24,408 bases of DNA from NCBI GenBank assembly GCA_007280825.1, contig QYQI01000018.1:1-24408 (forward strand), given 5' to 3'. The position numbers were made by a program, and so were the translations under genes. Below are positions 7,091-15,115 of this stretch, piece by piece (the stretch's first letter is position 1; every line of letters begins with the position of its first letter). The notes under the pieces are model-generated. The model saw nothing but the letters and a program-made list of their open reading frames with translations, had not been told where the DNA came from and ran no database searches. This DNA comes from Ignavibacteriales bacterium. Its GTDB lineage: Bacteria; Bacteroidota; Ignavibacteria; Ignavibacteriales; Melioribacteraceae.

Positions 7091-7762
7091 GTCTTTTTTC
7101 TCTTCTGACTTCAAATCAATTATATTAAGATCGTTAACGTAAGGCGTGATTACCGGTTTTTTAATAGAACCAAGCTTATCAAGAACATAAATAATATCTC
7201 TTGTTGCATTCTCAATAAATTCAATTCTCTTTAAGATGTTTTCGGATGAATAATTTGTTTTAGAAATTTCTCTGCGGATAGCTGCAGTTGAAAGATTTAT
7301 CAATGTTAAAGGTTGTTTTATCTCGTGATTTGCAGTTACAACTGTTGCAGCAAATGTTTTAATCTTTTCTATTTCAATAAGAAATTTATTTGTCTCACTG
7401 AATCTAAGCGCTGAATTTATTCGTGCAATTAATTCAATGCGGTTAAAAGGTTTCTTGATATAATCGAAAGCGCCAGACTGCAATCCTTGTTTTAAATTGT
7501 CTGCTTCTGTCAAAGCGGTTAATAAAATTATTGGAATAAGTTTTGTCTCATCTTTAGAAGACAAAGTTTTACAGACGTCATAACCGGAAATATCAGGCAT
7601 CATAATATCTAAAAGTATTAGATCCGGTTTTTCATCAACCGCTTTCTGAATTCCCATTTCACCATTATAAGCTTTTGCAATTTCAAAACCTTCACGCTCC
7701 AGTCTGTCTTGAAGTAAAAAGACGCTATCGGGACTATCATCAATGATCAGAATTTTTTTCAT
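7079..7762 (-). CDS. Response regulator with C-terminal orphan H-box (DHp-like) domain
   Basis: A typical receiver spans residues 1-120, with Asp8-Asp9, phospho-acceptor Asp52 in L-L-D-I-M-M-P, Thr82 and Lys104. After a short helix comes T-A-N-H-E-I-K-Q-P-L (His146), which matches the dimerisation/H-box of histidine kinases and continues into a second helix at about 175-200. No N-box or ATP-binding domain follows; the protein ends at residue 227. It could accept or relay phosphate as an intermediate, or dimerise with a partner kinase. It starts 6 bases after the large hybrid kinase, so the two almost certainly form one operon. The tail overlaps the convergent kinase by 12 bases. The receiver is certain; the meaning of the H-box is inferred. 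Confidence 0.88.
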   Translation of the reverse strand: MKKILIIDDSPDSVFLLQDRLEREGFEIAKAYNGEMGIQKAVDEKPDLILLDIMMPDISGYDVCKTLSSKDETKLIPIILLTALTEADNLKQGLQSGAFDYIKKPFNRIELIARINSALRFSETNKFLIEIEKIKTFAATVVTANHEIKQPLTLINLSTAAIRREISKTNYSSENILKRIEFIENATRDIIYVLDKLGSIKKPVITPYVNDLNIIDLKSEEKKDLPN

Positions 7763-7768
7763 TGGCGG

Positions 7769-10700
7769 TTAACCAACTTTAGCTTTTAAATATTTTTTTA
7801 ATTTAGAGGCAAGTACTTGTGAGTTTATCGGTTTTGTTACGAGATCATTAAAACCATTTTTTTCAATAACCTCTTTATTATCAAGCATTGCATAGGCTGT
7901 TAGTGCAATTACAGGAATATTTTCAAATCTTTTTTCATTACGTATTTGTTTTATTGTTTCAAATCCATCCATCTGCGGCATCATTATATCTAAAAATATT
8001 AAATCCGGTTCAATATGATTCAATGTTAATAAACATTCCATTCCATTATGCGCAAATATGGTATTGCAATTCATTTCCTTAACGAACTCACCTATAGTAA
8101 AAAGTGCATCGTTATCATCATCAACAATTAAGACGGTTGGTTTCGAATCTCTGCTGCTCTCATTCTTCAGATAATAATTTGTTTGTTCATTTGGATTCGT
8201 TTCTTCAATAAGATTATTTTTTCTATTTGTAATATCGTCATCAATCTTTAATCTGTCGCGTAATACTTTCAACACATCCAACGGGTGCGATTTAACTATT
8301 AATGCTATTTCCTTAAACTTATTATTCAATTTATTTATCTGGTCTTGAGTTAATACTTTTGGTACTTTTAAAATAATCGGAACATTTTTTAAAAGTCTGT
8401 CTTGAGAAATTTCATAAATCATTTGTAATGATTGCTCCATAAAAGAAGCAATATCTATTATAACAAGATGCGATTTTTCCTTTTGAATTCGCTCACCAAC
8501 ATTTGCTGAAGTAGAAATAATAGCAATATCAAAAGCATCTCCAAAAGATTTTTTGAGTGTTTCAAATTCATCATGATGGGTATCAATAAAAATAATCTTG
8601 CGAATATTTTTTTCAAAATGCGATTCAACCTTAGATATCAATTCCTTAAACTCATTGTAATTAATTTTATCAATAATGAAATCAAAGATTTCTGGTTCCC
8701 ATCCGACTTTTTCTTCTTCTACAATTATTGTAAGAACTATCGGTATGTGTCGTGTTGATCCGTAGTTTTTCATGGCAGGAATAAAAGTCCAGAGATTACC
8801 TTCATTTATAAATGGGTTAAATATAACTGCATAAGGTAACTTTTCTTTCGCCAAACGTAACCCGTCATCAGTGTTTGAAGTTATAATAACATCATAATCA
8901 TAAGAAGCCAAATAATCACCAATTAGCTTTTGCGTATCAATATTATCGTTAATTATGAGTATGGATTTTGTTAGTTGTCTTTCTTTTTCTGGATCAGTTA
9001 AAGTTAAAAATTGATGCTCTTGAACTTCAACAACATCGAGTACGGTATCAGGTAACATAAAATAAAATCGTGAACCATTTCCGGATTCGCTTTGAAGAGA
9101 AAGTGTTCCTCCAAGCAGTTCAACATATTTTTTACAGATAGCAAGACCTAAACCTGCACCGCCATATTTTCTGGATGTGCTGCTGTCTACCTGTCTAAAC
9201 TCGCTAAAAATAATTTTCTTGTTTTCATCAGAGATGCCTATGCCTGTATCAGTTACACTGAACTCGATATCAGTTCCATTGATTAGTTTAATACTAAGTC
9301 GGACAGATCCTTTATCGGTAAACTTAACTGCATTTACCAATAAGTTAATTAGAATCTGCTCCAGCTTACTCTTATCAGTATTAAGAAGAACATTAGAATT
9401 TCTCTCAACATCAAAATTAAACTCAATATTTTTTTCTGATGTGATTTGTTGAATATTCGGATAAATTTCTTCAAGTATATCATTCAACAAAAAGCTTTCT
9501 TTCTTAACTTCAATTTTGCCGGACTCAAATTTTGAGAATTCCAAAATATTAGTAATTAAAGAAAGCAATTTTTTCCCGTTTCGATGAACTATATTCAAGC
9601 GGTCCTTAGCTTTTATAACAACAGAACTATCTTTAATCAATAATTCTGTTAATCCAAGAATAGAAATTAAAGGCGTTCGGAGTTCATGAGACATACTAGC
9701 TAAAAATTCGGATTTCACTTTTGTTAATTCAACTGCTTTGATTCTCTGTCGTTCAATTTCATCAGCTTTGTCTTTTAATTGCTCGTGAAGCCCTTTCAAT
9801 TCATCGTTTTGCTTTATGATCTGTTTGTTCTGCTTTTGATATTCTTCATTGAGTTTTTTCAATTCACCAATAAAATTTTCAAGCTGTTCAAAAGATTTTG
9901 CATTGATAATTCCAACTGCAAGCTGTTCATGAATATTATCAATATAATTACGAACATCTGTATGCGGGTCGGACTCTGCAGCTAATTCAAGTACTCCAAT
10001 TGTCTCTTTGTTATAAATAATCGGGTATATCATTAAATACTTAATCTTTATAGAAGCTATACCAGTTTTTATTTCGGGGAAGTTATCGTTGAACCGGAAT
10101 TCAACTTTTTCTTTCTTCTCAATCGCATTACTATATATACTCACATCTTGTTTTAATTCAATAAATTTTTTACTGATTCCAAATGACGATATTAATCTTA
10201 AAGATTTTTGCTCAACAAGATATAGTACACCAAATGTTAATCCGGTTGACTTAATTATTTTAGAAAGTGAAGCATCGGATATTTCAATTAAAGTTGGGTT
10301 TTGATTAATGAGCGTTAAGAATTCAGAATATTCTTTTTCAGCTCTTTTATTCCGGACTAATTCATCAAGCATGTGGTTGAATGTTTCGCCGAACTTACCG
10401 ACTTCATCTTTTGTAAGAATCGGGACGCGGTGATCAAGATTTCCCTTTCCTGTGATTTCTGCTGCCTGGCTTAATAGAGAGACCTGTTCTCTAAGCTTAG
10501 CAGTAAAAACCCAAACAACAATAAAGGTTATAGCACTTCCTGCAATTACAACAAGCAACATTACTAATCTTAATGTGTCCCGGAATTCAACACCTTCTTT
10601 ATAAACATTAAAAACAATAAAATTAATTTTTGCACCTGGAGTTAGAATAGATTTTGGAATAAATAGTGCGGCTGTGAAATCTGCATTGTCCAACTCGGCA

Positions 10701-11305
10701 GTAAATAAATCAAAACTATTACGGTATTTTAAATTCCTTGCTGCATTTATTATCATTAAAAGATGAACTTGATTTTTTTCCGGATTGGAGATCTCATCCG
10801 GAGAATTATTAATTACCAAAGCAATTTCAGCGCGTATTTTTTGAGAGATCCGATTTAAATACTTGGACGAAATTTGATTTCCATAATAAACAGTTTTGCC
10901 GTTAGGAAATTGTGCGTATTTAAGAATTACATTTGGATTATCGGAAAAAAATTGTCTAAATGATGAGGATCTAATATTAAGATATGAGCCGGATTTTACT
11001 TTGAATTCCCGATTGTTAATAAGAGAATCATTAACAAGTGTAAAACAAAAATCTATTGAAGTTGAATCTAGATTTATTTTATTAAAAGAATTAACGAAGG
11101 AAGAGATTAGACGAAAATCCTCTTCCAATTTTACTTGTTCGTTTTGGAATGCAAATGCAAAATCATTAGTAGAATTTAAAACAATTTTTGACTGTTGCTG
11201 AGTTAAAACTTTTCCAGTTAATGAATAAAAAACAAAAGTTGAAGCAATGGACATGACAAGAACGATAAGAAAAGCAATCAATATAAATCTATAGTTAAGC
11301 TTCAT
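7769..11305 (-). CDS. Membrane hybrid sensor histidine kinase with three receiver-like domains
   Basis: Protein of 1178 residues. Domain order: membrane segment 7-28; extracytoplasmic sensor about 30-243; membrane segment 246-268; HAMP about 270-320; GAF-like about 330-470; coiled coil about 475-530; H-box with His540 in S-M-S-H-E-L-R-T-P; ATPase with N658, D-T-G-I-G (686-690) and G-A-G-L-G (716-720). Receiver-like domain 1 (781-890) has Asn830 where the phospho-acceptor Asp belongs and N-D in the acidic pair. Receiver-like domain 2 (902-1020) keeps Asp951 but lacks the usual acidic cluster and K-P. Receiver 3 (1057-1172) is complete, with D1062-D1064, Asp1106 in L-D-I-M-M-P and Lys1158. It senses an unknown envelope signal and should pass phosphate to its own last receiver and perhaps to the neighbouring regulator. 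It lies 108 bases downstream of the secretin gene on the same strand. Confidence 0.93.
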   Translation of the reverse strand: MKLNYRFILIAFLIVLVMSIASTFVFYSLTGKVLTQQQSKIVLNSTNDFAFAFQNEQVKLEEDFRLISSFVNSFNKINLDSTSIDFCFTLVNDSLINNREFKVKSGSYLNIRSSSFRQFFSDNPNVILKYAQFPNGKTVYYGNQISSKYLNRISQKIRAEIALVINNSPDEISNPEKNQVHLLMIINAARNLKYRNSFDLFTAELDNADFTAALFIPKSILTPGAKINFIVFNVYKEGVEFRDTLRLVMLLVVIAGSAITFIVVWVFTAKLREQVSLLSQAAEITGKGNLDHRVPILTKDEVGKFGETFNHMLDELVRNKRAEKEYSEFLTLINQNPTLIEISDASLSKIIKSTGLTFGVLYLVEQKSLRLISSFGISKKFIELKQDVSIYSNAIEKKEKVEFRFNDNFPEIKTGIASIKIKYLMIYPIIYNKETIGVLELAAESDPHTDVRNYIDNIHEQLAVGIINAKSFEQLENFIGELKKLNEEYQKQNKQIIKQNDELKGLHEQLKDKADEIERQRIKAVELTKVKSEFLASMSHELRTPLISILGLTELLIKDSSVVIKAKDRLNIVHRNGKKLLSLITNILEFSKFESGKIEVKKESFLLNDILEEIYPNIQQITSEKNIEFNFDVERNSNVLLNTDKSKLEQILINLLVNAVKFTDKGSVRLSIKLINGTDIEFSVTDTGIGISDENKKIIFSEFRQVDSSTSRKYGGAGLGLAICKKYVELLGGTLSLQSESGNGSRFYFMLPDTVLDVVEVQEHQFLTLTDPEKERQLTKSILIINDNIDTQKLIGDYLASYDYDVIITSNTDDGLRLAKEKLPYAVIFNPFINEGNLWTFIPAMKNYGSTRHIPIVLTIIVEEEKVGWEPEIFDFIIDKINYNEFKELISKVESHFEKNIRKIIFIDTHHDEFETLKKSFGDAFDIAIISTSANVGERIQKEKSHLVIIDIASFMEQSLQMIYEISQDRLLKNVPIILKVPKVLTQDQINKLNNKFKEIALIVKSHPLDVLKVLRDRLKIDDDITNRKNNLIEETNPNEQTNYYLKNESSRDSKPTVLIVDDDNDALFTIGEFVKEMNCNTIFAHNGMECLLTLNHIEPDLIFLDIMMPQMDGFETIKQIRNEKRFENIPVIALTAYAMLDNKEVIEKNGFNDLVTKPINSQVLASKLKKYLKAKVG

Positions 11306-11413
11306 TACGTGATTTTACCTTCCGATTTAATGAGTATTAAAACGGAATGAAGAGCTGTTGTTAATTGCTTGACGGTAAGATAACTAACCGCATTAAAATA
11401 ATTTGTTCTAATA

Positions 11414-12169
11414 CTATTTTTTATCGTCTTCTTTGTTCTTGGATTGCTCTTTATATTTCTCCATATCGTTCCTCTGCTTCTCTAATGTGTTCTGTAATGT
11501 GGTTTGTGCCTTCGGTCTTAAAAATCTTTCCCTTAAAGTTGGAAGAATGTCAGCTTTTATCAAAAGAATTATTTCTTTTTGAGATACTGAAGCCTGATCG
11601 TATCCAAAAATATATTTTAGACCAAAAAACCACCACGGAAGATCTTTCAAAAATGGGATTCCTCTTCGCACAGTTGTTTCTTCGTTTACAATCAATCCAC
11701 CAATAGCAGTTTCTTCTCCATTAAGTAAAAGAAGATTTGTTATTACTTCGGTTTTCGGTTTTTCAGTTGATAACGAACCGATTATTACAGAACTTCTTTC
11801 CATCCTAATTTTTAGATAAACATAATCTATTCCGTCTTGGTTTAAAATTGTTGGAGTAGCTTCAATGATCGTTCCGGCTTGAAAAAACTTATCAACCAAA
11901 TTACCAGAGAAATCCCTTTCCTTGATAGAGAAATCAGAACCGACTTGTGTTTTACCTGTTTTTTTGTTTATTGCTGTAATAACCGGACGAGAAATTATTT
12001 TACCAAGGTTTTCTTCTTCAAAAAATTTCAATAACGAAGTAGCTGTTCCATCAAACGGACCCATAGAAAATGTTGACTTACTGCTTAAATTAAAATCTGT
12101 CAGAACTTGTTGCTGTTGAGCCGCTGTAGTTGTTGTGGTTGATGGGGCTTGGCTTTGAAGAGATACCAA
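11414..12169 (-). CDS. pilQ: PilQ-type secretin, C-terminal part (downstream of in-frame TGA)
   Basis: Carries the secretin channel domain. G-K-I-I-S-R-P-V-I-T-A-I matches the conserved K-I-L-S-R-P-R block. The L-L-L-L-N-G-E-E-T-A-I-G-G-L-I-V stretch and the following G-I-P-F-L-K-D-L-P are the family's terminal signature. The tail is a charged, Lys/Glu-rich extension of about 35 residues. Upstream of the first possible start (TTG at 12169) the same frame runs back to a TGA at 12184-12182, and beyond that directly into the N-terminal part. No Shine-Dalgarno sequence precedes the TTG, so this is best read as the second half of one broken gene rather than an independent one. The region near the break is a low-complexity Thr/Gln linker. 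Confidence 0.85.
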   Translation of the reverse strand: MVSLQSQAPSTTTTTAAQQQQVLTDFNLSSKSTFSMGPFDGTATSLLKFFEEENLGKIISRPVITAINKKTGKTQVGSDFSIKERDFSGNLVDKFFQAGTIIEATPTILNQDGIDYVYLKIRMERSSVIIGSLSTEKPKTEVITNLLLLNGEETAIGGLIVNEETTVRRGIPFLKDLPWWFFGLKYIFGYDQASVSQKEIILLIKADILPTLRERFLRPKAQTTLQNTLEKQRNDMEKYKEQSKNKEDDKK

Positions 12170-12181
12170 TTTTCCGCCAAT

Positions 12182-12661
12182 TCATAATCCCGTTAGAGAC
12201 AACATGAATTCCCAATTAACACCTTTTTCATTCATCTCTTTAGTATTTGCTTCAAACATTACAGCCGATATTTTTACTTCTCTTTCATCAATGGAAACAA
12301 TACTTGTATCGGCACCAACTTTGGGATCTATTTTTCTCTTAACGATAATTGTTGATTCTGTTTCCTCTAATATCAGATTATTGTATTGAACAATTATGAT
12401 CAACGCTTTTTTGTACTGCATCTTATCAATTTCAATTCCTATCGGAGTTGTGATAGTAACCGGTGATACAACCTTCTTGCCGGAAACTTTCTCGCTAACT
12501 TTGCTAATTATTTGTATAGCCTGCTCAAAACTGATACTTTCTGATAACGTAACAAGTTCATCCGGATTAACATGCCCTTTTAATTTGTCCTTCAAATCAA
12601 ACTGACCATGAGTAGTTAACATAAATCCGAATAGAATTAAAATTACTATTAGCTTTTTCAT
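12182..12661 (-). CDS. pilQ: PilQ-type secretin, N-terminal part (ends at in-frame TGA)
   Basis: Begins with a signal peptide (M-K-K-L-I-V-I-L-I-L-F-G-F-M-L, Gln near residue 20). A secretin/TonB short N-domain follows (S-I-S-F-E-Q-A-I-Q-I-I-S-K and V-Q-Y-N-N-L-I-L-E-E-T-E). Then comes the start of the channel domain (V-K-I-S-A-V-M-F-E-A-N). A TGA at 12184-12182 stops it in the middle of the channel domain; the downstream reading frame continues without a shift. I chose ATG 12661, one base after the pilO-pilP stop, because it gives a clean signal peptide; an in-frame ATG at 12691 would overlap the upstream gene and add ten charged residues. Rejoined, the secretin would have about 416 residues, short for the family. 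As it stands the fragment lacks the pore. Confidence 0.85.
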   Translation of the reverse strand: MKKLIVILILFGFMLTTHGQFDLKDKLKGHVNPDELVTLSESISFEQAIQIISKVSEKVSGKKVVSPVTITTPIGIEIDKMQYKKALIIIVQYNNLILEETESTIIVKRKIDPKVGADTSIVSIDEREVKISAVMFEANTKEMNEKGVNWEFMLSLTGL

Positions 12662-12662
12662 T

Positions 12663-13550
12663 TTATTTACTCTGTTTTTTTTCTTTTTCAAGTTTCAAAT
12701 TGTAATTCTCTATTACTCCGCCTTTATTAAGTACAAAATTTACTTCGTTGTTCTGATAATTAATATTGGTGAGATAACCGAGATATACCTGATCACCTTC
12801 CCATAATAAATACGTGTTGCCGCTTGCATCAGAAAGGAAAGCCCCATCGGGAATTAGTGCTAGCAAATGAGCTGATTGAGCATCCAATAATTTATCCTTA
12901 TTCGGCGGTATCTCGTTTCTAATAAGAGGAAAAAAGAAATCATAAACCGGATTTGGAATTATCTGATTTTCCTTAAAATTCTTTACAAAGAAACGATTAT
13001 CGTTCGAATAATATACTTTTGCTTTAAACTTGTAACTTACTAGATAATGCGGGGTACCGTCTTGTTCTACTTTAACATTATTTGTTAAATCAATATCACT
13101 AACTTTTTTAAGTTGTTTACTTTCCTCTAATGCATAAATTAGTTTAACAATATCATTGAATTCAGCAATGCCATTTAAAGTATAATGATAAATATTGTAA
13201 TCAGCAGAAGTTTCTGTCTCAACATATTCTATGTTAACAAACGAGTTGGGTGAAAAATTAAAACTAACATGATTCACAAAATCAAAAAACGATGCCTGCG
13301 TAAGATTAAAAGGTATGTTATACTTTCTATTAGCTAATATTGAATCAAGTTCAGCAACTCGTTTTTTGAGAAGATCTAATTGCTGATTCAGAGCATCGGT
13401 ATCAAGTTGATAAAGTTTTAATTCTTTAATCTTCTTTTGCTTATCATTAATTTTTCCTTTTTGTAAAAAGAAATGGAAGAATCCCCCGCCAACAAAGATG
13501 GCTATAAAAATTATTAAAATTATGATTGTATTTTTTACTTTACTGCTCAT
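12663..13550 (-). CDS. PilO-PilP-like fusion, pilus alignment-complex protein
   Basis: Inner-membrane protein of 295 residues. A single N-terminal membrane segment (8-29) is followed by a coiled coil (about 32-75) and a PilO-like alpha/beta periplasmic domain (about 80-185). The last part (about 220-290) resembles PilP, the periplasmic partner that docks on the secretin: it has an A-H-L-L-A-L-I-P-D-G-A-F-L-S-D strand pair, then N-T-Y-L-L-W-E-G-D-Q-V-Y-L-G-Y-L. Its start overlaps the stop of the pilM-pilN gene (ATGA), and it ends one base before the secretin, exactly where pilO and pilP stand in the canonical pilMNOPQ order. Sequence similarity is weak; the call rests on topology, domain pattern and position. 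Confidence 0.7.
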   Translation of the reverse strand: MSSKVKNTIIILIIFIAIFVGGGFFHFFLQKGKINDKQKKIKELKLYQLDTDALNQQLDLLKKRVAELDSILANRKYNIPFNLTQASFFDFVNHVSFNFSPNSFVNIEYVETETSADYNIYHYTLNGIAEFNDIVKLIYALEESKQLKKVSDIDLTNNVKVEQDGTPHYLVSYKFKAKVYYSNDNRFFVKNFKENQIIPNPVYDFFFPLIRNEIPPNKDKLLDAQSAHLLALIPDGAFLSDASGNTYLLWEGDQVYLGYLTNINYQNNEVNFVLNKGGVIENYNLKLEKEKKQSK

Positions 13551-15115
13551 TTTGTAATAAGAGTATCCCTCATTAATTTCAGATTAAGTACGTATGCAAA
13601 AGCACTTTTTTCTCTTAGTGGTTCATAGTTAATGCTCTTCAGTAAAGAAGCTCGGTTCAGATCTGCAAACTCGGTAAGTACACTTCTATTTAATGAATAA
13701 CCATTCATTTTGATTTCGTCTGGTGTTATTGTTTCAATTTTAGTTACCCAAAAATTTCTTCTTCTTTCAATAAAGTCGGACATTTTAAAAATTGTTTTAT
13801 TCCAAAGACTGGAACCTTCTGCCGCTTGATCTAGAATTTTTTGAGTAGCATCGAAATTTTTAATTCTTGCATCAATAGGAGTTATTTCAGCAACAAGAGC
13901 TTGATTTTCAATTTGTCTCTGATTAAGCCGGGCAATTTCATAATCAAGATCCTTTATTTCACGATTAGTGGAAAGTATTTGGAACGTAAAATAAAATGCT
14001 GATCCAAAAAGCAGAGGCATAACAGCATAACTATGCCATCCGAATTGCAAGAATTTTTGATTCTCCTGAATGTACTTCGGCAAAAAGTTAACGCCGACAT
14101 ATATTTTATCAAGTTCGTCAAAATATTCTACAGCAACGGAGATTGGAATTGCATACAAAGCTAAATTTGTTTTGTCTTCTTCACTAATTGAAGAAGTATT
14201 AAAATTCTCAAATTTAAGTTCGGAGACATTTGCTTCGGGAAATGTTCCATAGAAAGAAAGGATTAAATTTTCAGATCTGTCTTCACCGCATATAATAATA
14301 TTATCTAACTTAGGAATACCGCCATTCTCCATCTCCAGAAGTATCTTTGAAAAATAAACATCATAAGTATGAAGATTTTTTGTTCCAATATCTAAAGTTG
14401 ATCCGATATGAGTAAGTTTTTGTCCTTCCATAAAGATCAACTTGCTATATTCTTTTCCTATATAAACTATTAGAGAGTAATCTTCAGGAAAAAATTTTGT
14501 GGATTTTGAAACGTAATATGCTAATGATAATTCGGCAGTTTTAATTGTAGGTATTTTTAAATATCGTTTCTTATTATAATTGGCTAGTTGATTTATCAAA
14601 CCAACACAAGGAATCTCTCCTTCAATAAATACCCCAAGCATAGATTTTTCATTCAACTCAAAAACATCTATCAAATCTTCAGTTACTTCTATTCCTTTAG
14701 ATGTTTTCAAATCACTAATAACATTTTCGATCAACTTTTTCTTATTAGTATCACTCTGCCCTTCATAGGTATGAAAATTTATTACAGGTTCTGTTACAAT
14801 TGGGATGAAAAGCATATTACTAAGTTTAAGTTCAGATAGAAGAGAGTTGAGTTGACCCACATCAGATTGGTCAACTGGCAAAGACGAAGATGAAAGTACT
14901 CCTTCAGTATCAAGATTATCAAAAGAGACTTGATCTGCAGAGATTAGATCCTGTCCATCAAGTTCAGCCATTACATCTTGTCTTAAGGTTGACTGAAGTG
15001 TGCGGGACATAGTAAGAGAACCAACACTATGAATTATAATACCGTCTTTATCTCTTGACAAAACAGCAAGTTTAGCATCGGTGCCTTCACAATATAGACA
15101 GACAATCTGTTTCAT
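13547..15115 (-). CDS. PilM-PilN fusion, pilus alignment-complex protein
   Basis: Protein of 522 residues. The first 335 or so residues look like the actin-like ATPase PilM (Y-S-L-I-V-Y-I-G around 213-220, I-I-I-C-G-E-D around 273-279, and an N-terminal strand-turn-strand with E-G-T-D-A-K). V-N-F-L-P at 342-346 matches the I-N-L-L-P peptide that begins free PilN and binds a groove in PilM. A membrane segment (about 361-381), a coiled coil (382-412) and a PilN-like periplasmic domain (about 436-518) follow. The protein thus spans the membrane, with PilM inside and PilN outside. It abuts the pilT-like gene upstream and overlaps the next gene by four bases, so the genes are translationally linked. 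The PilN half is certain in topology; the PilM half is moderately diverged. Confidence 0.75.
   Translation of the reverse strand: MKQIVCLYCEGTDAKLAVLSRDKDGIIIHSVGSLTMSRTLQSTLRQDVMAELDGQDLISADQVSFDNLDTEGVLSSSSLPVDQSDVGQLNSLLSELKLSNMLFIPIVTEPVINFHTYEGQSDTNKKKLIENVISDLKTSKGIEVTEDLIDVFELNEKSMLGVFIEGEIPCVGLINQLANYNKKRYLKIPTIKTAELSLAYYVSKSTKFFPEDYSLIVYIGKEYSKLIFMEGQKLTHIGSTLDIGTKNLHTYDVYFSKILLEMENGGIPKLDNIIICGEDRSENLILSFYGTFPEANVSELKFENFNTSSISEEDKTNLALYAIPISVAVEYFDELDKIYVGVNFLPKYIQENQKFLQFGWHSYAVMPLLFGSAFYFTFQILSTNREIKDLDYEIARLNQRQIENQALVAEITPIDARIKNFDATQKILDQAAEGSSLWNKTIFKMSDFIERRRNFWVTKIETITPDEIKMNGYSLNRSVLTEFADLNRASLLKSINYEPLREKSAFAYVLNLKLMRDTLITK

Noticed and set aside
11306..11413. Terminator between the secretin and the large kinase
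   Set aside because: I find no stable hairpin with a T tract; only a 7-bp inverted repeat spread over about 75 bases, too weak to call.
12182..12184. Reassignment of TGA to a sense codon to explain the split secretin
   Set aside because: The pilM-pilN gene and the insertion's passenger gene both end in TGA, and tryptophan is encoded by TGG throughout, so the standard code fits.
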